Source: Spirosoma utsteinense
GTDB lineage: Bacteria > Bacteroidota > Bacteroidia > Cytophagales > Spirosomataceae
Assembly: GCF_014282275.1 (NCBI RefSeq)
Contig: NZ_VFIA01000040.1
Coordinates: forward strand, 1 to 46,495
DNA: 46,495 nt
Direction: 5' to 3'
The number at the start of each line of letters is the position of its first letter. Within the stretch, counting starts at the first letter, position 1. Of the stretch, positions 16,468 through 25,814 are shown in pieces. The notes under the pieces are model-generated. The model was not told the DNA's origin and did not search any database. It saw only the letters and a list, made by a program, of their open reading frames with translations. The translations under genes were made by a program, and so were the position numbers.

Positions 16468-18332
16468 AACTCTTCACTCAAGACTATCTCAAAAGGCAAC
16501 GCGGCTACCGACTGAGCTTCGAGATTGATTTGCAGCAATCGGGCTTGTTGTTGCCAGTCGGCGGGGGTGTAGCTACTGGTTGGCGATGGCTGCAAACTCA
16601 CCCGGATGCACCGCTGAAACCCATTGGTTGGTAGCGAGTCTACCCGAAACGTCCGTTCGACAAGCACCGACCGTAGGTGTCTTCCCAGTTCTGCCTCACA
16701 CACGGCCCGCACATCTTCCAGGGTGACGATCCGGTTGCGGGTCAGCAATGCCCGTTTATACTGCGTTATCTTCTCCGACTCTTTTGGCCGTTCGCGGCCG
16801 CCGGTGGTGGTCATCATCAGAAAACCAGAGTCCTTGCGGAGCGTGTTATCGGAATAAGGACTAAGCCGGCCCCCAGCCGGTATTCGGTTAGCGGCTTCGC
16901 CATCGCATGTCCAGTACTCGATAAAAACCGTATCGCCTGGTTGTTTAGGCTTGATGATCAGGTAAGGAATGGTATCCCGCTTCCGGGTCTTTTGATCAAC
17001 CTTCGCTTCGAGCCGTGCCAGCGCCTGGTTCAGTTCCCGAATTACTGATGTCAGAAAATCTTCGCCCAGGGCCGCAAACGAAGCGCTCTCGTCGCGCACC
17101 AGGTCCTGTAAATTGATGAGTGTCTGCCGGGCATCGCGGTCATCGAAACGGCTGACTCCGTATTGTACAGTATACGTGTCGGCACCCAGATCGGAAAGGT
17201 TCCCGAGCGGAATGGCTGTCAATTGGCGATTCTGACTTGTTCTTACGTCTCGCATGGCCAGAAAACAGCGTTCAGTTTCGAGTGGAATGATATTCAGGTT
17301 TTGCTGAAGCCGGTACGTGATCCGGTGCAGCCGCCGGTTTATGACTGGAAAACAGTTGATGTTTACGCTTACGCCTGCCAGCGCCTGCGCACTGACCGTG
17401 TGTGGCAAGTGCAGCTCGATCCACCATAGTGGCTCTTTCAGGGCACGCAGATCCCGTTCGTTGAACCACTGTCCTGCCGGGGCCGGGTATGGTTGCCGTT
17501 GCAGGCCGGGCGACTGGAAAGCGGGTGCCGTTTGAACTGTAACGAAATGCCGCTCATAGGCCATTAACGCCTGTTTTTCTACCTTGTTCATTACATTGAA
17601 CGCACTATCCAACGGCGATTCGGCCCGGGTAGGTCTCGCTCCAGGGAACAAGCCTGACCGAACCTGTAGGGCCTGACCACCCAGCCACCAGGCGCTACGG
17701 GCGGGCAACAACTGATAATCAACCCGAACCACTTCGGCTGGCCAGTCGAAAAAGAACGATACCCCTTCCAGCGACGGCAGATCTTCGGCCAGTTCCAGAC
17801 CCAGCCAAAGCGACTGATAGGGCTCAACCGCCGGGCCTCCCTGACGCTGCGCAATGGGTGTTTTCTGGGTAGCATCGTCGACCCGGTACAGCGTATCGGT
17901 GGTAGCAATATACCGGACGGCTCCGTCAACAACCGGATAGGCGTCGATGGGCGAAAAATACGTTTCTACGGTGCCCGCCTGGTCCGTACGGATGCTAACG
18001 GTCCTCTTATACGTTAGCTGTGTGGTGTCGGGTAGGGTAGCGAGCGTTTCTATGGGCCGCACCTGTGCAACACCAAAAGCCGGTCGGGCCACATCGGGTT
18101 CAGGATGCAACACCTGTGCCAGCCGGTCGAGTAGCCGGGCCTGGGTGTTGCCAATTTCAACCGACACCCGCTCGAACTCCACGGAGCAGGCTTCGATCAG
18201 CAGCGACACCAGCGGATCGAAGCTGTCCAGGTCGGCTTCGGCATAGCCCCACAGGTCGGCTGCCCGGCGCAGCATCCGGGTTTTGACGCGCTCGCGGGCG
18301 AAACCGTCCGAAACAAGATCAGGAGTAGCCAT
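16464..18332 (-). CDS. tssF: T6SS baseplate protein TssF
   Basis: A 622-residue TssF-family protein, the largest baseplate wedge component. The N-terminus contains RMLRRAADLWGYAEAD and LDRLAQVLHPEPDVARPAF, in line with the family. Length is normal. It starts 3 bp after tssE and overlaps tssG, giving the conserved order tssE-tssF-tssG. Confidence 0.9.
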   Translation of the reverse strand: MATPDLVSDGFARERVKTRMLRRAADLWGYAEADLDSFDPLVSLLIEACSVEFERVSVEIGNTQARLLDRLAQVLHPEPDVARPAFGVAQVRPIETLATLPDTTQLTYKRTVSIRTDQAGTVETYFSPIDAYPVVDGAVRYIATTDTLYRVDDATQKTPIAQRQGGPAVEPYQSLWLGLELAEDLPSLEGVSFFFDWPAEVVRVDYQLLPARSAWWLGGQALQVRSGLFPGARPTRAESPLDSAFNVMNKVEKQALMAYERHFVTVQTAPAFQSPGLQRQPYPAPAGQWFNERDLRALKEPLWWIELHLPHTVSAQALAGVSVNINCFPVINRRLHRITYRLQQNLNIIPLETERCFLAMRDVRTSQNRQLTAIPLGNLSDLGADTYTVQYGVSRFDDRDARQTLINLQDLVRDESASFAALGEDFLTSVIRELNQALARLEAKVDQKTRKRDTIPYLIIKPKQPGDTVFIEYWTCDGEAANRIPAGGRLSPYSDNTLRKDSGFLMMTTTGGRERPKESEKITQYKRALLTRNRIVTLEDVRAVCEAELGRHLRSVLVERTFRVDSLPTNGFQRCIRVSLQPSPTSSYTPADWQQQARLLQINLEAQSVAALPFEIVLSEEF

Positions 18333-18335
18333 GGT

Positions 18336-18767
18336 TTATTCCGTTGATAGGGGAGCCAGAAACAGACTGCGCTGAAACGAAAACGGTTCGTTGGTACGCA
18401 TCAATAAGCCATCGATCCAGACGCTCAATCGCCGTTTCACCCGTCTGTTGGTGCGGCTGAGCTGTATTTCCTGATCGACCAGATCGACGCGTACCCGCAC
18501 CTGAACCAGTCGTTTTTCGTGGGCAGCAACCGAGGTTTCAATTGACTGCCGGATGTCTTCTTTCCAGCGGCTATTAGTCTGGTTGGAGAAATCCTCGTCC
18601 CACAAACTGCAGCCGAACGAGGCATCGAACCGCGACTCGGCGAAGTGCGTCGTCAGCATCAGGTACAAATTCTGGGCAATGGACTGGGGCAGTGAGCACG
18701 TTGGATGCTGACGATGCTGGAGCACTTCATCCAGGCGAAGTGGCAGGGCGTAGTAGGGGTGGGGCAT
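18336..18767 (-). CDS. tssE: T6SS baseplate gp25-like protein TssE
   Basis: A 143-residue gp25-like protein. It has the family's core: SIAQNLYLMLTTHFAESRFD, a FGCSLWDEDF motif and a C-terminal beta-hairpin with RRLSVWIDGLL. TssE nucleates sheath assembly in the baseplate. It is the first core T6SS gene of the - strand operon and lies only 12 bp downstream of an outer-membrane barrel gene, so the transcript probably begins further upstream. Confidence 0.88.
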   Translation of the reverse strand: MPHPYYALPLRLDEVLQHRQHPTCSLPQSIAQNLYLMLTTHFAESRFDASFGCSLWDEDFSNQTNSRWKEDIRQSIETSVAAHEKRLVQVRVRVDLVDQEIQLSRTNRRVKRRLSVWIDGLLMRTNEPFSFQRSLFLAPLSTE

Positions 18768-18779
18768 AGCAGGCAGGGT

Positions 18780-19688
18780 TTAAAACCGGAATGATAAACC
18801 AACGCCCACCCCCACACTATTCATCGCTACGTTAAAACGCTGCAGTTGCCCCGTTTGGGTGCTGGTAGCGCTCACATTGCTACCCTGATCCGTAAGCTCT
18901 ATGGTCGCGAAATTTGTCGTTATATCTTCTCCAAATGTGTTGGTGCTACTAACTTCAAGTCTTTTTGGTTTAAAGGATTGATTATAAGCCACTACTTCTG
19001 CAAAGCCCCGCAGACGTTGGCTCAACCGAAACTGAATTCCCAAAGCCGCCTGATAACCAAGCGCCAATGTGTTTTTTGTATAGTTAGTCGTGGCCATATC
19101 CGTTGCCGTTAAGCCAAAATCATACAACCCCAGTCCATTGTTGATGATCTTATAATCCAGTACGATTCCTCCCACCAGCCCCAGTCGATTATAAATGTAG
19201 TAGGCGGGTCGCGACAAGGCTTTAAAGGTGATGTTCGGTATGATTGAGAGGACTTTCAGCGTAGTGGTTGTGGAGTTGGTATAGGTATAAGAGTCACTTC
19301 CATAGTTATCGTCAACCTCTAGGGCTGTTCCAAAAAGGACGTCGGCATCGATACCCAGGTTAATAAAGTCACTGACGATGAAGCCAAGTCCGGCACCCGC
19401 CCGTGGACCAGCTCCTATACCTTTGTTGGCCGTTTTAAAAATAAACACGGTGCCATCCGGGCTTTGTAACTCGCTGTGGCTAATCTGCACCCCTGGTGTG
19501 AGCAAGCCATAAAGTCCATATAGCTTTATGTAGACTGGAGACTCAGTAGCTTTTGGCTGGCGCGGAGCGGTTTCCGACATTACGGGTCCGGTTGTCGACT
19601 GGCTGGCTGTGTTTACAGAGGTGGCTGGCTGAGCCAGAGCCACAACCTGTACCAGCAGGTTAATCAGTAGAATGAGGGATTGCTTCAT
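18780..19688 (-). CDS. outer-membrane beta-barrel protein, paralogue A
   Basis: A 302-residue protein with a Sec signal peptide (MKQSLILLINLLVQVVALAQ), a Thr/Pro linker and alternating amphipathic strands ending GVGVGLSFRF, where the final Phe is typical of BamA-inserted barrels. It is closely related to the next gene. Function is not known: porin-like or scaffolding roles are possible. It ends 12 bp before tssE on the same strand, so it is probably co-transcribed with the secretion genes. A 72-bp block (18966-19037) is identical to the matching part of paralogue B. Confidence 0.8.
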   Translation of the reverse strand: MKQSLILLINLLVQVVALAQPATSVNTASQSTTGPVMSETAPRQPKATESPVYIKLYGLYGLLTPGVQISHSELQSPDGTVFIFKTANKGIGAGPRAGAGLGFIVSDFINLGIDADVLFGTALEVDDNYGSDSYTYTNSTTTTLKVLSIIPNITFKALSRPAYYIYNRLGLVGGIVLDYKIINNGLGLYDFGLTATDMATTNYTKNTLALGYQAALGIQFRLSQRLRGFAEVVAYNQSFKPKRLEVSSTNTFGEDITTNFATIELTDQGSNVSATSTQTGQLQRFNVAMNSVGVGVGLSFRF

Positions 19689-19781
19689 AACAGGTTCATT
19701 GATTTATGGGAGTTAGCCATAAGTTGATTTTTTATAACCCGGGCCTGGGATTCGGAAGCCCATAACCTTACTGGGCAGTGG

Positions 19782-20681
19782 TTAAAACCGGAATGCCAGA
19801 CCCGCTCCTACGCCTATACTATTGATGGCTACATTGAAACTTGGCTGTTCGTACGGATCAGATTTATTGAAGTCACCCTGCTCTTTGTACAAGGTGACTG
19901 AACGCTGCGTTGTAGCATCACCGCTCTTTGTGGTGGTATAGGTGCTTTTGATTTCCTGTGGTTTAAAGGATTGATTATAAGCCACTACTTCTGCAAAGCC
20001 CCGCAGACGTTGGCTCAACCGAAACTGAATACCGAAGGCTACCTGATAGCCCAATGCCAGGGAGTTTTTGGTATACTTATCATTGGAGACGGTCGTATTG
20101 ACGGCTCCTCTGGCGGGAGTTTCCAACTCGTTTCCTGTTATCTCATAATCCAGTATAACACCTCCTACCAGCCCTAATCGGTTATAGAGGTAGTAAGCTG
20201 GCCGTGAAAGGGCTTTAAAGGTGATGTTAGGCGTTATCGACAGGACTTTTAGCGTAGTGGTTCTAGACGTGGTATATCTACTATTGCCGGAAAAAAAAGT
20301 ATTGTCAATCGTCAGGGGTGTTCCAAAGAGAATGTCGGCATCGATACCCAGATTAATAAAGTCGCTGACGATGAAGCCAAGCCCGACACCCGCCCGTGGA
20401 CCAGCACCCAGACTTTTGTCCGTTGCTTTATAGATAGTGGGTGTCGTGGATTGCGTTTGTGAATAGCTGTAGTTTAAATCTCCCCCCGGTGTCAGTAAGC
20501 TGTAGAATCCGTAAGCTTTGAAATAAACAGGCGATTGAGTGGCTTTTGGCTTGGATGGAGCGGCCTCCGTTGGTACTGGCCCGGCAGGGTTCTGTGTACT
20601 ATTTACCGCAACAGCCGGTTGAGCTTGGCCTGTCGAAGCGCCCAGTAGTAGACTCAGGAGCAGAAGATGATACTGATTCAT
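19782..20681 (-). CDS. outer-membrane beta-barrel protein, paralogue B
   Basis: A 299-residue paralogue of the barrel gene at 18780, with a signal peptide (MNQYHLLLLSLLLGASTGQA), the same linker region (TQSPVYFKAYGFYSLLTPG) and a terminal AGLAFRF. The two differ most in surface-loop regions, as expected for exposed barrel loops. It precedes paralogue A by 93 bp and follows the lipocalin-like gene by 30 bp. It arose by tandem duplication; identity over 72 bp at 19959-20030 suggests later gene conversion or strong constraint. Confidence 0.8.
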   Translation of the reverse strand: MNQYHLLLLSLLLGASTGQAQPAVAVNSTQNPAGPVPTEAAPSKPKATQSPVYFKAYGFYSLLTPGGDLNYSYSQTQSTTPTIYKATDKSLGAGPRAGVGLGFIVSDFINLGIDADILFGTPLTIDNTFFSGNSRYTTSRTTTLKVLSITPNITFKALSRPAYYLYNRLGLVGGVILDYEITGNELETPARGAVNTTVSNDKYTKNSLALGYQVAFGIQFRLSQRLRGFAEVVAYNQSFKPQEIKSTYTTTKSGDATTQRSVTLYKEQGDFNKSDPYEQPSFNVAINSIGVGAGLAFRF

Positions 20682-20711
20682 GGTGGTCCAGTTTGATAGT
20701 TGGGTAGGGGG

Positions 20712-21188
20712 CTAGTCGCGTTTATAGACAACCGTGTGCCGAACCGTTGTCTGCTTACTGGTTTCGTTAAAACCCCACTGCATTTCAGTGCCGCTCAGTT
20801 GCAGGTCGTATTCCCGGCGTTGGCCTTTTCCATCCTGCAGCACGATTTTGCCGGCGGTAGCTTCCCACGATGATTTGCCCGATGGCATGAATTTGGAAGC
20901 CATTTTCATGATTAAGTTGCCCAATGGGTTCTGGCAACCCTTTACAGGGGTCATTTTCAGCGACCCATCTGCGTTGAGTAGTAGGCCCATATCGTCACTG
21001 CACCCGCCATACAGGTCTTTGAAATGGGTATAGATATCCGTAATACCATCTTGTGCGGGCGCTACCCGGTGGGCAACCATACGCCAGGACCCTACGACAT
21101 CGGTCGGGCCGGCCGGGGCCAGACTAAGGCTGAACAGGGCCAGCAGGCTGAATAGCAGGTGCGCGTATCGGTTGTTATTTTTCATCAC
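20712..21188 (-). CDS. secreted lipocalin-like protein
   Basis: A 158-residue protein with an N-terminal signal peptide (about 1-27) followed by VVGSWRMV, the G-x-W start of lipocalin-like domains, and a series of beta strands ending VRHTVVYKRD. Such proteins bind small hydrophobic ligands or stabilise the envelope; the ligand is unknown. It is the first gene of the - strand run leading into the barrels and T6SS. A 12-bp palindrome (TTAACCGGTTAA, 21193-21204) sits just before its start, and an AAAGGGTTAT element lies about 165 bp upstream. Confidence 0.65.
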   Translation of the reverse strand: MMKNNNRYAHLLFSLLALFSLSLAPAGPTDVVGSWRMVAHRVAPAQDGITDIYTHFKDLYGGCSDDMGLLLNADGSLKMTPVKGCQNPLGNLIMKMASKFMPSGKSSWEATAGKIVLQDGKGQRREYDLQLSGTEMQWGFNETSKQTTVRHTVVYKRD

Positions 21189-21351
21189 GATGTTAACCGG
21201 TTAATTCGTTTACTGTTGCTGTTATACTATTGATGGTCAGATAATTAGCTTGTGAGTTGATGTATCAACGTCTATCTATAAATTCACCTGAGTTATACGT
21301 ATGGGTGCTGATTTGACACCTCAAAGTTCTTCACACGCTGGATCTATGTCC

Positions 21352-21369
21352 ATAACCCTTTTCACCCAT
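21352..21369 (-). promoter_or_regulatory. candidate regulatory element, copy 1 (towards lipocalin/T6SS operon)
   Basis: On the - strand this reads ATGGGTGAAAAGGGTTAT. The same 18 bases occur at 22600-22617, and a shorter form is at 25727-25740. It lies between the GH5 stop and the lipocalin-like start and is oriented towards the latter. Confidence 0.5.
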
Positions 21370-21398
21370 TGAGCAACCGGTAACCGAATGAAGGGCCT

Positions 21399-22487
21399 CT
21401 ATTTGCACACCCGATTGTTGACCAGAAAAGGTGCCCGGACTGCCGTTTTTTGAATGCTGGCTGCGTTGGTCAGGGCCACGTCCTTACCCCAGCCTTTGAG
21501 GGTGTTTAGCTTACTATTGGTAGTCATGTCCATCACAACACAGAGTGAATCGCCCCCGCCCACGTTGCCCGGTCCCCACTCCCAGGCCAGCCAGCCAATG
21601 TCGAGTCGCTGGGCTTCAGAAACGATGGTCTGGTAATCGACCCGGCCTTGGTCGCTGCACATACTGGCGCCACCAGCATAGGCTCCGTATCCCGCGAACT
21701 CGCCTATAATGAAAGGTAAACCGGTATTCACGGCCTTACTGAACTGGTCTTTTATAAACTCAGGAGTGGCTCCGTATTCAATTGGCCAATAGGTATGTAC
21801 CGAAAAAAGCAGGTTCTTATCCGGGTCAGCTTGCATCAGGCCCGGTCCCACCCGCACCAGTTGTTCCAGGTTCTTGCCATAATCGGTGCCATCGATAACC
21901 AGGGGTGTATGGATACCCGCCTGTCGCAACTGCTGCACGGCATCGCTGTAGCCATCCGTAAACTGAAGGTCGGTCACCTGGTCGTCGCCACACTCGTTGG
22001 CAATATTGAGGAGCAGGTATTTTTGGTGCTTTTTAATGACGGTTACAATGTCGGCCCGTTTCCAGAAGTTAACCATCTGGCCCAGCATACTCCAGTTGCC
22101 GGTGGCATCGTGGGCTTCGACCATTGGAATCATTTGCTGGGCGACACAAGCCGTAATCAGGGCGTCAAGGTCAGCGGCTTTGGTTGGCTGACCATTATCT
22201 TCCAGTGCTTTCCAGACAATACGGACGCAGTTGGCCCCGGTTTGGGCAATCTCAGGAAACGAACTACCCGTTCGGTCGGTCCAGATGTTCATCTTGTTGA
22301 CACCCCGTAAGGTGACTTTATTATTACAGGGATCATATAAAAACCGCCCTTTTACACAAAACCCTACCGCAGACTCTACCGTAGTACTGGGCGTAGGGGT
22401 GGTACTGGCCGAAGCATCGGTTTTATTCCGGCAGTTTTGCTGGGCAATGCCGATCATAAGAAGGAAGCCCGTTAACAGCGTTTTCAT
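21399..22487 (-). CDS. secreted GH5-type glycoside hydrolase
   Basis: The start is taken at 22487 (MKTLLTGFLLMIGIAQ), which gives a signal peptide; the earlier in-frame ATG adds 20 residues with no such character. A Cys at residue 19 might make it a lipoprotein, but the lipobox is poor. The 362-residue product shows GH5/clan A features: LRGVNKMNIWT near 60-70, acid/base Glu165 in LLLNIANEC, and nucleophile Glu263 in FIIGEFAGYG. This resembles endo-mannanase or endoglucanase members acting on beta-linked polysaccharide outside the cytoplasm. The substrate is not certain. It is divergent from the sensor kinase gene. Confidence 0.8.
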   Translation of the reverse strand: MKTLLTGFLLMIGIAQQNCRNKTDASASTTPTPSTTVESAVGFCVKGRFLYDPCNNKVTLRGVNKMNIWTDRTGSSFPEIAQTGANCVRIVWKALEDNGQPTKAADLDALITACVAQQMIPMVEAHDATGNWSMLGQMVNFWKRADIVTVIKKHQKYLLLNIANECGDDQVTDLQFTDGYSDAVQQLRQAGIHTPLVIDGTDYGKNLEQLVRVGPGLMQADPDKNLLFSVHTYWPIEYGATPEFIKDQFSKAVNTGLPFIIGEFAGYGAYAGGASMCSDQGRVDYQTIVSEAQRLDIGWLAWEWGPGNVGGGDSLCVVMDMTTNSKLNTLKGWGKDVALTNAASIQKTAVRAPFLVNNRVCK

Positions 22488-22599
22488 GATAAATAAAAGG
22501 TTGGTTTCTAGTGTCAGAACCGGGGTGTTTGAGGCCAGCGAAGCCATCGTCCTTCGCTAAATGATCTGTCAAAAGTCATAATTGACGGTCTTCGATACA

Positions 22600-22617
22600 A
22601 TAACCCTTTTCACCCAT
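22600..22617 (-). promoter_or_regulatory. candidate regulatory element, copy 2 (towards GH5 gene)
   Basis: Identical over 18 bases to copy 1 (ATGGGTGAAAAGGGTTAT on the - strand), about 113 bp upstream of the GH5 start and in the intergenic region shared with the divergent kinase gene. Beyond the 18 bases it continues TGTATCGAAGACC, which resembles the flank of copy 3. Confidence 0.55.
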
Positions 22618-22699
22618 ATATAAAGTGGTAATAAAGAGTAGTGAGCATTACTGAAAACGCTTAACTTTCTAACGGCCAACCTCTGTGGTTGAGGTTGAC

Positions 22700-25600
22700 A
22701 TGCTCATGAACAAAAAAATACGAATTAACAGGCTCCGCTGGTTTATCCTGTTTTCCGTGTTACCCGTCGGACTTTACGCACAGCCGCCTACTATGATCTT
22801 CGACCACCTGTCGGTTAAAGACGGTCTGCCTGGTAGTGCGGTCTACAGTATTGCCAAAGACAAGCAGGGGTTTATGTGGTTTGGTACGCGCCGGTGTCCA
22901 ACCCGTTACGACGGCTTTACATTCCGCTCGTTCCTATTCCCGGAAACGTACCTGATCACTGGTATGACCACCGACTCGGCGAACCGGATGTGGGTAGCAA
23001 GCGACCGGCAGGGAATCTGCCGTATTGACCCCAAAACCCTTCAATTGGCACCCGTTCCGAATACGCCCCAAACGACGGGCTATCTGTATGCCGACTCCCG
23101 GGGAAATGGCTGGTTCAGTACTCTGAATGGTATCGGGAAAATTGACTTGCACACGGGTGCTGTTCAGCTTTATCCGCTCCCACGAACTACGTTCCTGGGG
23201 GTTAAGACGCACGGATTTCTGGAAGATAAACAGCATACGATCTGGGCGTTTGGGAGTGATAACGGGTTACTTCGCCTTGATCCCCGCACTAACCGATTCG
23301 TTTGTGTGCTGGGCCGGGACTGTCCCGACCCTGAGCGCCGTTTTCAACTCTACCTGAGCCGGGGGTGTCTGGATTCTGACGGGGTTTTATGGATCGGTAC
23401 CTATGGTAAAGGTCTTCTGCGCGTTGACCCCCAAACTGGTCAGTTCAAGTTCTTCAAAACACCCGAGGCACAAAACTGGGTTACCTGTGTTCAGGAGGGC
23501 CAGGATGAAAACGGTCGGCGACTGTTTTGGATCGGCGACGAGCGGGGTTTACTTGTGTTTCGCCCCGAGCAGCAACGATTTTTCCGGCTGACGGGGAGTA
23601 AGCCCGACCCGTTTTATGTTCATGTCCTGTACCGGGATGCCGGTAGTGGGTTGGTGTGGGTCGGCACATCGGACGGCCTGTTGAAATATAACCCGCAGGA
23701 TAACCTGATCCGGACCGTGAGTTTGCCCCCTGGTTTAGTTCACCAGCCGGTTCAGGTCAATGTCATCACCGCCGACCGGCAGGATACGACCGGGCAAACC
23801 TTCTGGCTGGGGTTGTCTCATACGGGGCTGGTGCGCTGGCACCGCCCCACCAATCAGTTCACGCTGATTCGCTACCCGAGCAACAGGCCGGAGACCATGT
23901 GGATTGAGCAACCGGGCGACGGGCAGCTCTGGATTGGCCTTCGGCGGTGGGATTATAAAGGTGACGGGGTGTTCGTGTATAACACCCGGCGCAATCGATT
24001 CGTAACAAACCCTGGTGCTAAACGGGCCGGTACGCTGTTTTCAGTCCCCTTTGTCGACCACGGCTTGATCGACAAACAACACCGGCTTTGGGTGGGCAAC
24101 AACGACGAAGGCCTGCGGGTACTGGATATCCGTACGGGGAAGAATATTACCTATTGGTCTGATCCGGTTATCAGGAAACTGCATCAGAATAACAACTTTC
24201 TGACGGATTTGAAAATGGATCGGAACGGCCGTATCTACGTAGGTACTTACAAGGGCCCTTACTACATCCACGAATCAACGCATGAGTTTATCCGGATGAA
24301 CGACCCGATTCAACCAAACAAATTTCCCGATGACCTGGCCACAAATAGCTTACTCATCAGCCGAAACGGGCACCTATGGGCAGCCCGGTGGGGGAGTGTT
24401 ACCGAGAGCCGTCCCGACGGTAAACTCCTTACCCTGCTGACCGCCCGCAACGGCCTGTTCGACCGGGAGAACCGTCGCCTGGCCGAGGACAAAAACGGGA
24501 CGATCTGGATTGGTAACTTCGAGGGACTTCATGCCTATAAGCCAGCTTCGGATCGACTTCTACGCCTAACCACCAGTGATGGACTGAGTCAGAACAATAC
24601 GACGTATTCGCTCTACATTCATCGGGGTACAGACTTATTTATTGGTCAGCAAAACGGGCTGAACTACGTGAATGTACAGGCTTTGAACCATCGTTTCCCG
24701 GTGCCTAAAGTAGTTGTCAGTTCGTTTCAGGTCCATGAACAGGAACGAACTGTCGATCTGACACGCCCTATCCAACTGCTTCGCTCCGACAACGCCTTTA
24801 GTGTCGACTTTGCTGCGCTGACATACAGCCATCTGCCCAATGTTCGGTACGCCTACTTTCTGGACGGGTTAGACAGCCGCTGGAATTACAGTGGCCTGAA
24901 CCACCGGGCTTATTATACCAATCTGGGTCCCGGTAGCTATACGCTCAACCTGAAAGCAGCTGATTCTTTTGGCAACTGGAGCCAGCAGCCGCTTCGGCTG
25001 TCCATCAGCGTATTACCGGCTTATTATGAAACCTGGTGGTTCCGGGTGTTCGTTTCTTTGCTGACCGTCGGTTTGCTTTACGGGTTATACCGCTACCGGG
25101 TCAATCAACTGCTGGGTGTTCAGCGGATTCGTAACCGGATCTCGGCAGATCTGCATGATGAAATTGGCTCATCGCTGAGCGGCATTGGTATTCTGGGTAC
25201 GATGATTAAGCAAAACCTCCCGCTCGACCATCCCTCCGGATCGATGGTCGAGCGTATCGTGACCGAAGCCCGCCAGGTGAGCAGTTCCCTGGACGACATC
25301 GTATGGAGCATAAATCCGCACAACGATGAACTGAGCAGCCTGATTGCCCGCATGAATCGCTACACGGCTGAGTTATTCGAAGCGTCGGGAATTGCCTATG
25401 AAATTACGATTCCCGACGGCATTGAACGGCTGACGCTACCCATGGAAAAGCGGCAGGATTTTTACCTTATTGCTAAAGAAGCCGTCAACAACCTGGTGAA
25501 GCACGCCCATGCTACCCAGGCGCAGGTAACCATTAGCCGCGATCACCAGTGTCTGCACTTAGTCGTAGAGGACAATGGCATTGGTTTTGATCCTGCCGCC

Positions 25601-25726
25601 GAAACGTCCCGGAATGGGGTGCGTAACATGCAAAGCCGGGCAACAAAACTGCGTGGAGAACTAACGATTGACTCCATACCGGGGCAGGGCACCAGGCTCC
25701 GACTTTCGTTTCCGCTATCGTCCTGA
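22700..25726 (+). CDS. propeller-sensor histidine kinase (HisKA_3 type)
   Basis: About 1008 residues from the ATG at 22700 (another at 22706 is possible; the GTG at 22685 is less likely). A signal/anchor segment is followed by a periplasmic beta-propeller sensor of many repeats such as DKQGFMWFGT, DGVLWIGTYGKGLLRVD and NGTIWIGNFEGL, a Y_Y_Y domain near 715-775, one membrane helix near 782-800, then a HisKA_3 kinase with DLHDEIGSSLSG (His about 819) and an HATPase domain with DNGIGFDP. It lacks the receiver and HTH of a hybrid system, so it must signal to a separate regulator, encoded 88 bp downstream. Such kinases often sense glycans or envelope cues, and the divergent GH5 gene fits this. Confidence 0.9.
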   Translation: MLMNKKIRINRLRWFILFSVLPVGLYAQPPTMIFDHLSVKDGLPGSAVYSIAKDKQGFMWFGTRRCPTRYDGFTFRSFLFPETYLITGMTTDSANRMWVASDRQGICRIDPKTLQLAPVPNTPQTTGYLYADSRGNGWFSTLNGIGKIDLHTGAVQLYPLPRTTFLGVKTHGFLEDKQHTIWAFGSDNGLLRLDPRTNRFVCVLGRDCPDPERRFQLYLSRGCLDSDGVLWIGTYGKGLLRVDPQTGQFKFFKTPEAQNWVTCVQEGQDENGRRLFWIGDERGLLVFRPEQQRFFRLTGSKPDPFYVHVLYRDAGSGLVWVGTSDGLLKYNPQDNLIRTVSLPPGLVHQPVQVNVITADRQDTTGQTFWLGLSHTGLVRWHRPTNQFTLIRYPSNRPETMWIEQPGDGQLWIGLRRWDYKGDGVFVYNTRRNRFVTNPGAKRAGTLFSVPFVDHGLIDKQHRLWVGNNDEGLRVLDIRTGKNITYWSDPVIRKLHQNNNFLTDLKMDRNGRIYVGTYKGPYYIHESTHEFIRMNDPIQPNKFPDDLATNSLLISRNGHLWAARWGSVTESRPDGKLLTLLTARNGLFDRENRRLAEDKNGTIWIGNFEGLHAYKPASDRLLRLTTSDGLSQNNTTYSLYIHRGTDLFIGQQNGLNYVNVQALNHRFPVPKVVVSSFQVHEQERTVDLTRPIQLLRSDNAFSVDFAALTYSHLPNVRYAYFLDGLDSRWNYSGLNHRAYYTNLGPGSYTLNLKAADSFGNWSQQPLRLSISVLPAYYETWWFRVFVSLLTVGLLYGLYRYRVNQLLGVQRIRNRISADLHDEIGSSLSGIGILGTMIKQNLPLDHPSGSMVERIVTEARQVSSSLDDIVWSINPHNDELSSLIARMNRYTAELFEASGIAYEITIPDGIERLTLPMEKRQDFYLIAKEAVNNLVKHAHATQAQVTISRDHQCLHLVVEDNGIGFDPAAETSRNGVRNMQSRATKLRGELTIDSIPGQGTRLRLSFPLSS

Positions 25727-25740
25727 CCTGAAAGGGTTAT
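25727..25740 (+). promoter_or_regulatory. candidate regulatory element, copy 3 (towards response regulator)
   Basis: TGAAAGGGTTAT (25729-25740) directly after the kinase stop, followed by TGACAATCGAAAACC. It shares the core and part of the 3' flank with copy 2 but is on the + strand, 75 bp upstream of the regulator start. Confidence 0.45.
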
Positions 25741-25814
25741 TGACAATCGAAAACCAAAGAGATTCCTTTGTTACCACATAAGTCGTGTATCAATCATTCA
25801 TCCCCCGGCGGATT

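Noticed and set aside
2417..18767. Extracellular contractile injection system (eCIS/tailocin)
   Set aside because: ClpV, TssK, TssF/TssG, PAAR/VgrG of T6SS type and membrane proteins TssN/TssO are present; no LysM spike-base or tail-fibre genes were seen.
22488..22547. Earlier start for the GH5 gene
   Set aside because: Adds 20 residues before a good signal peptide; likely not translated.
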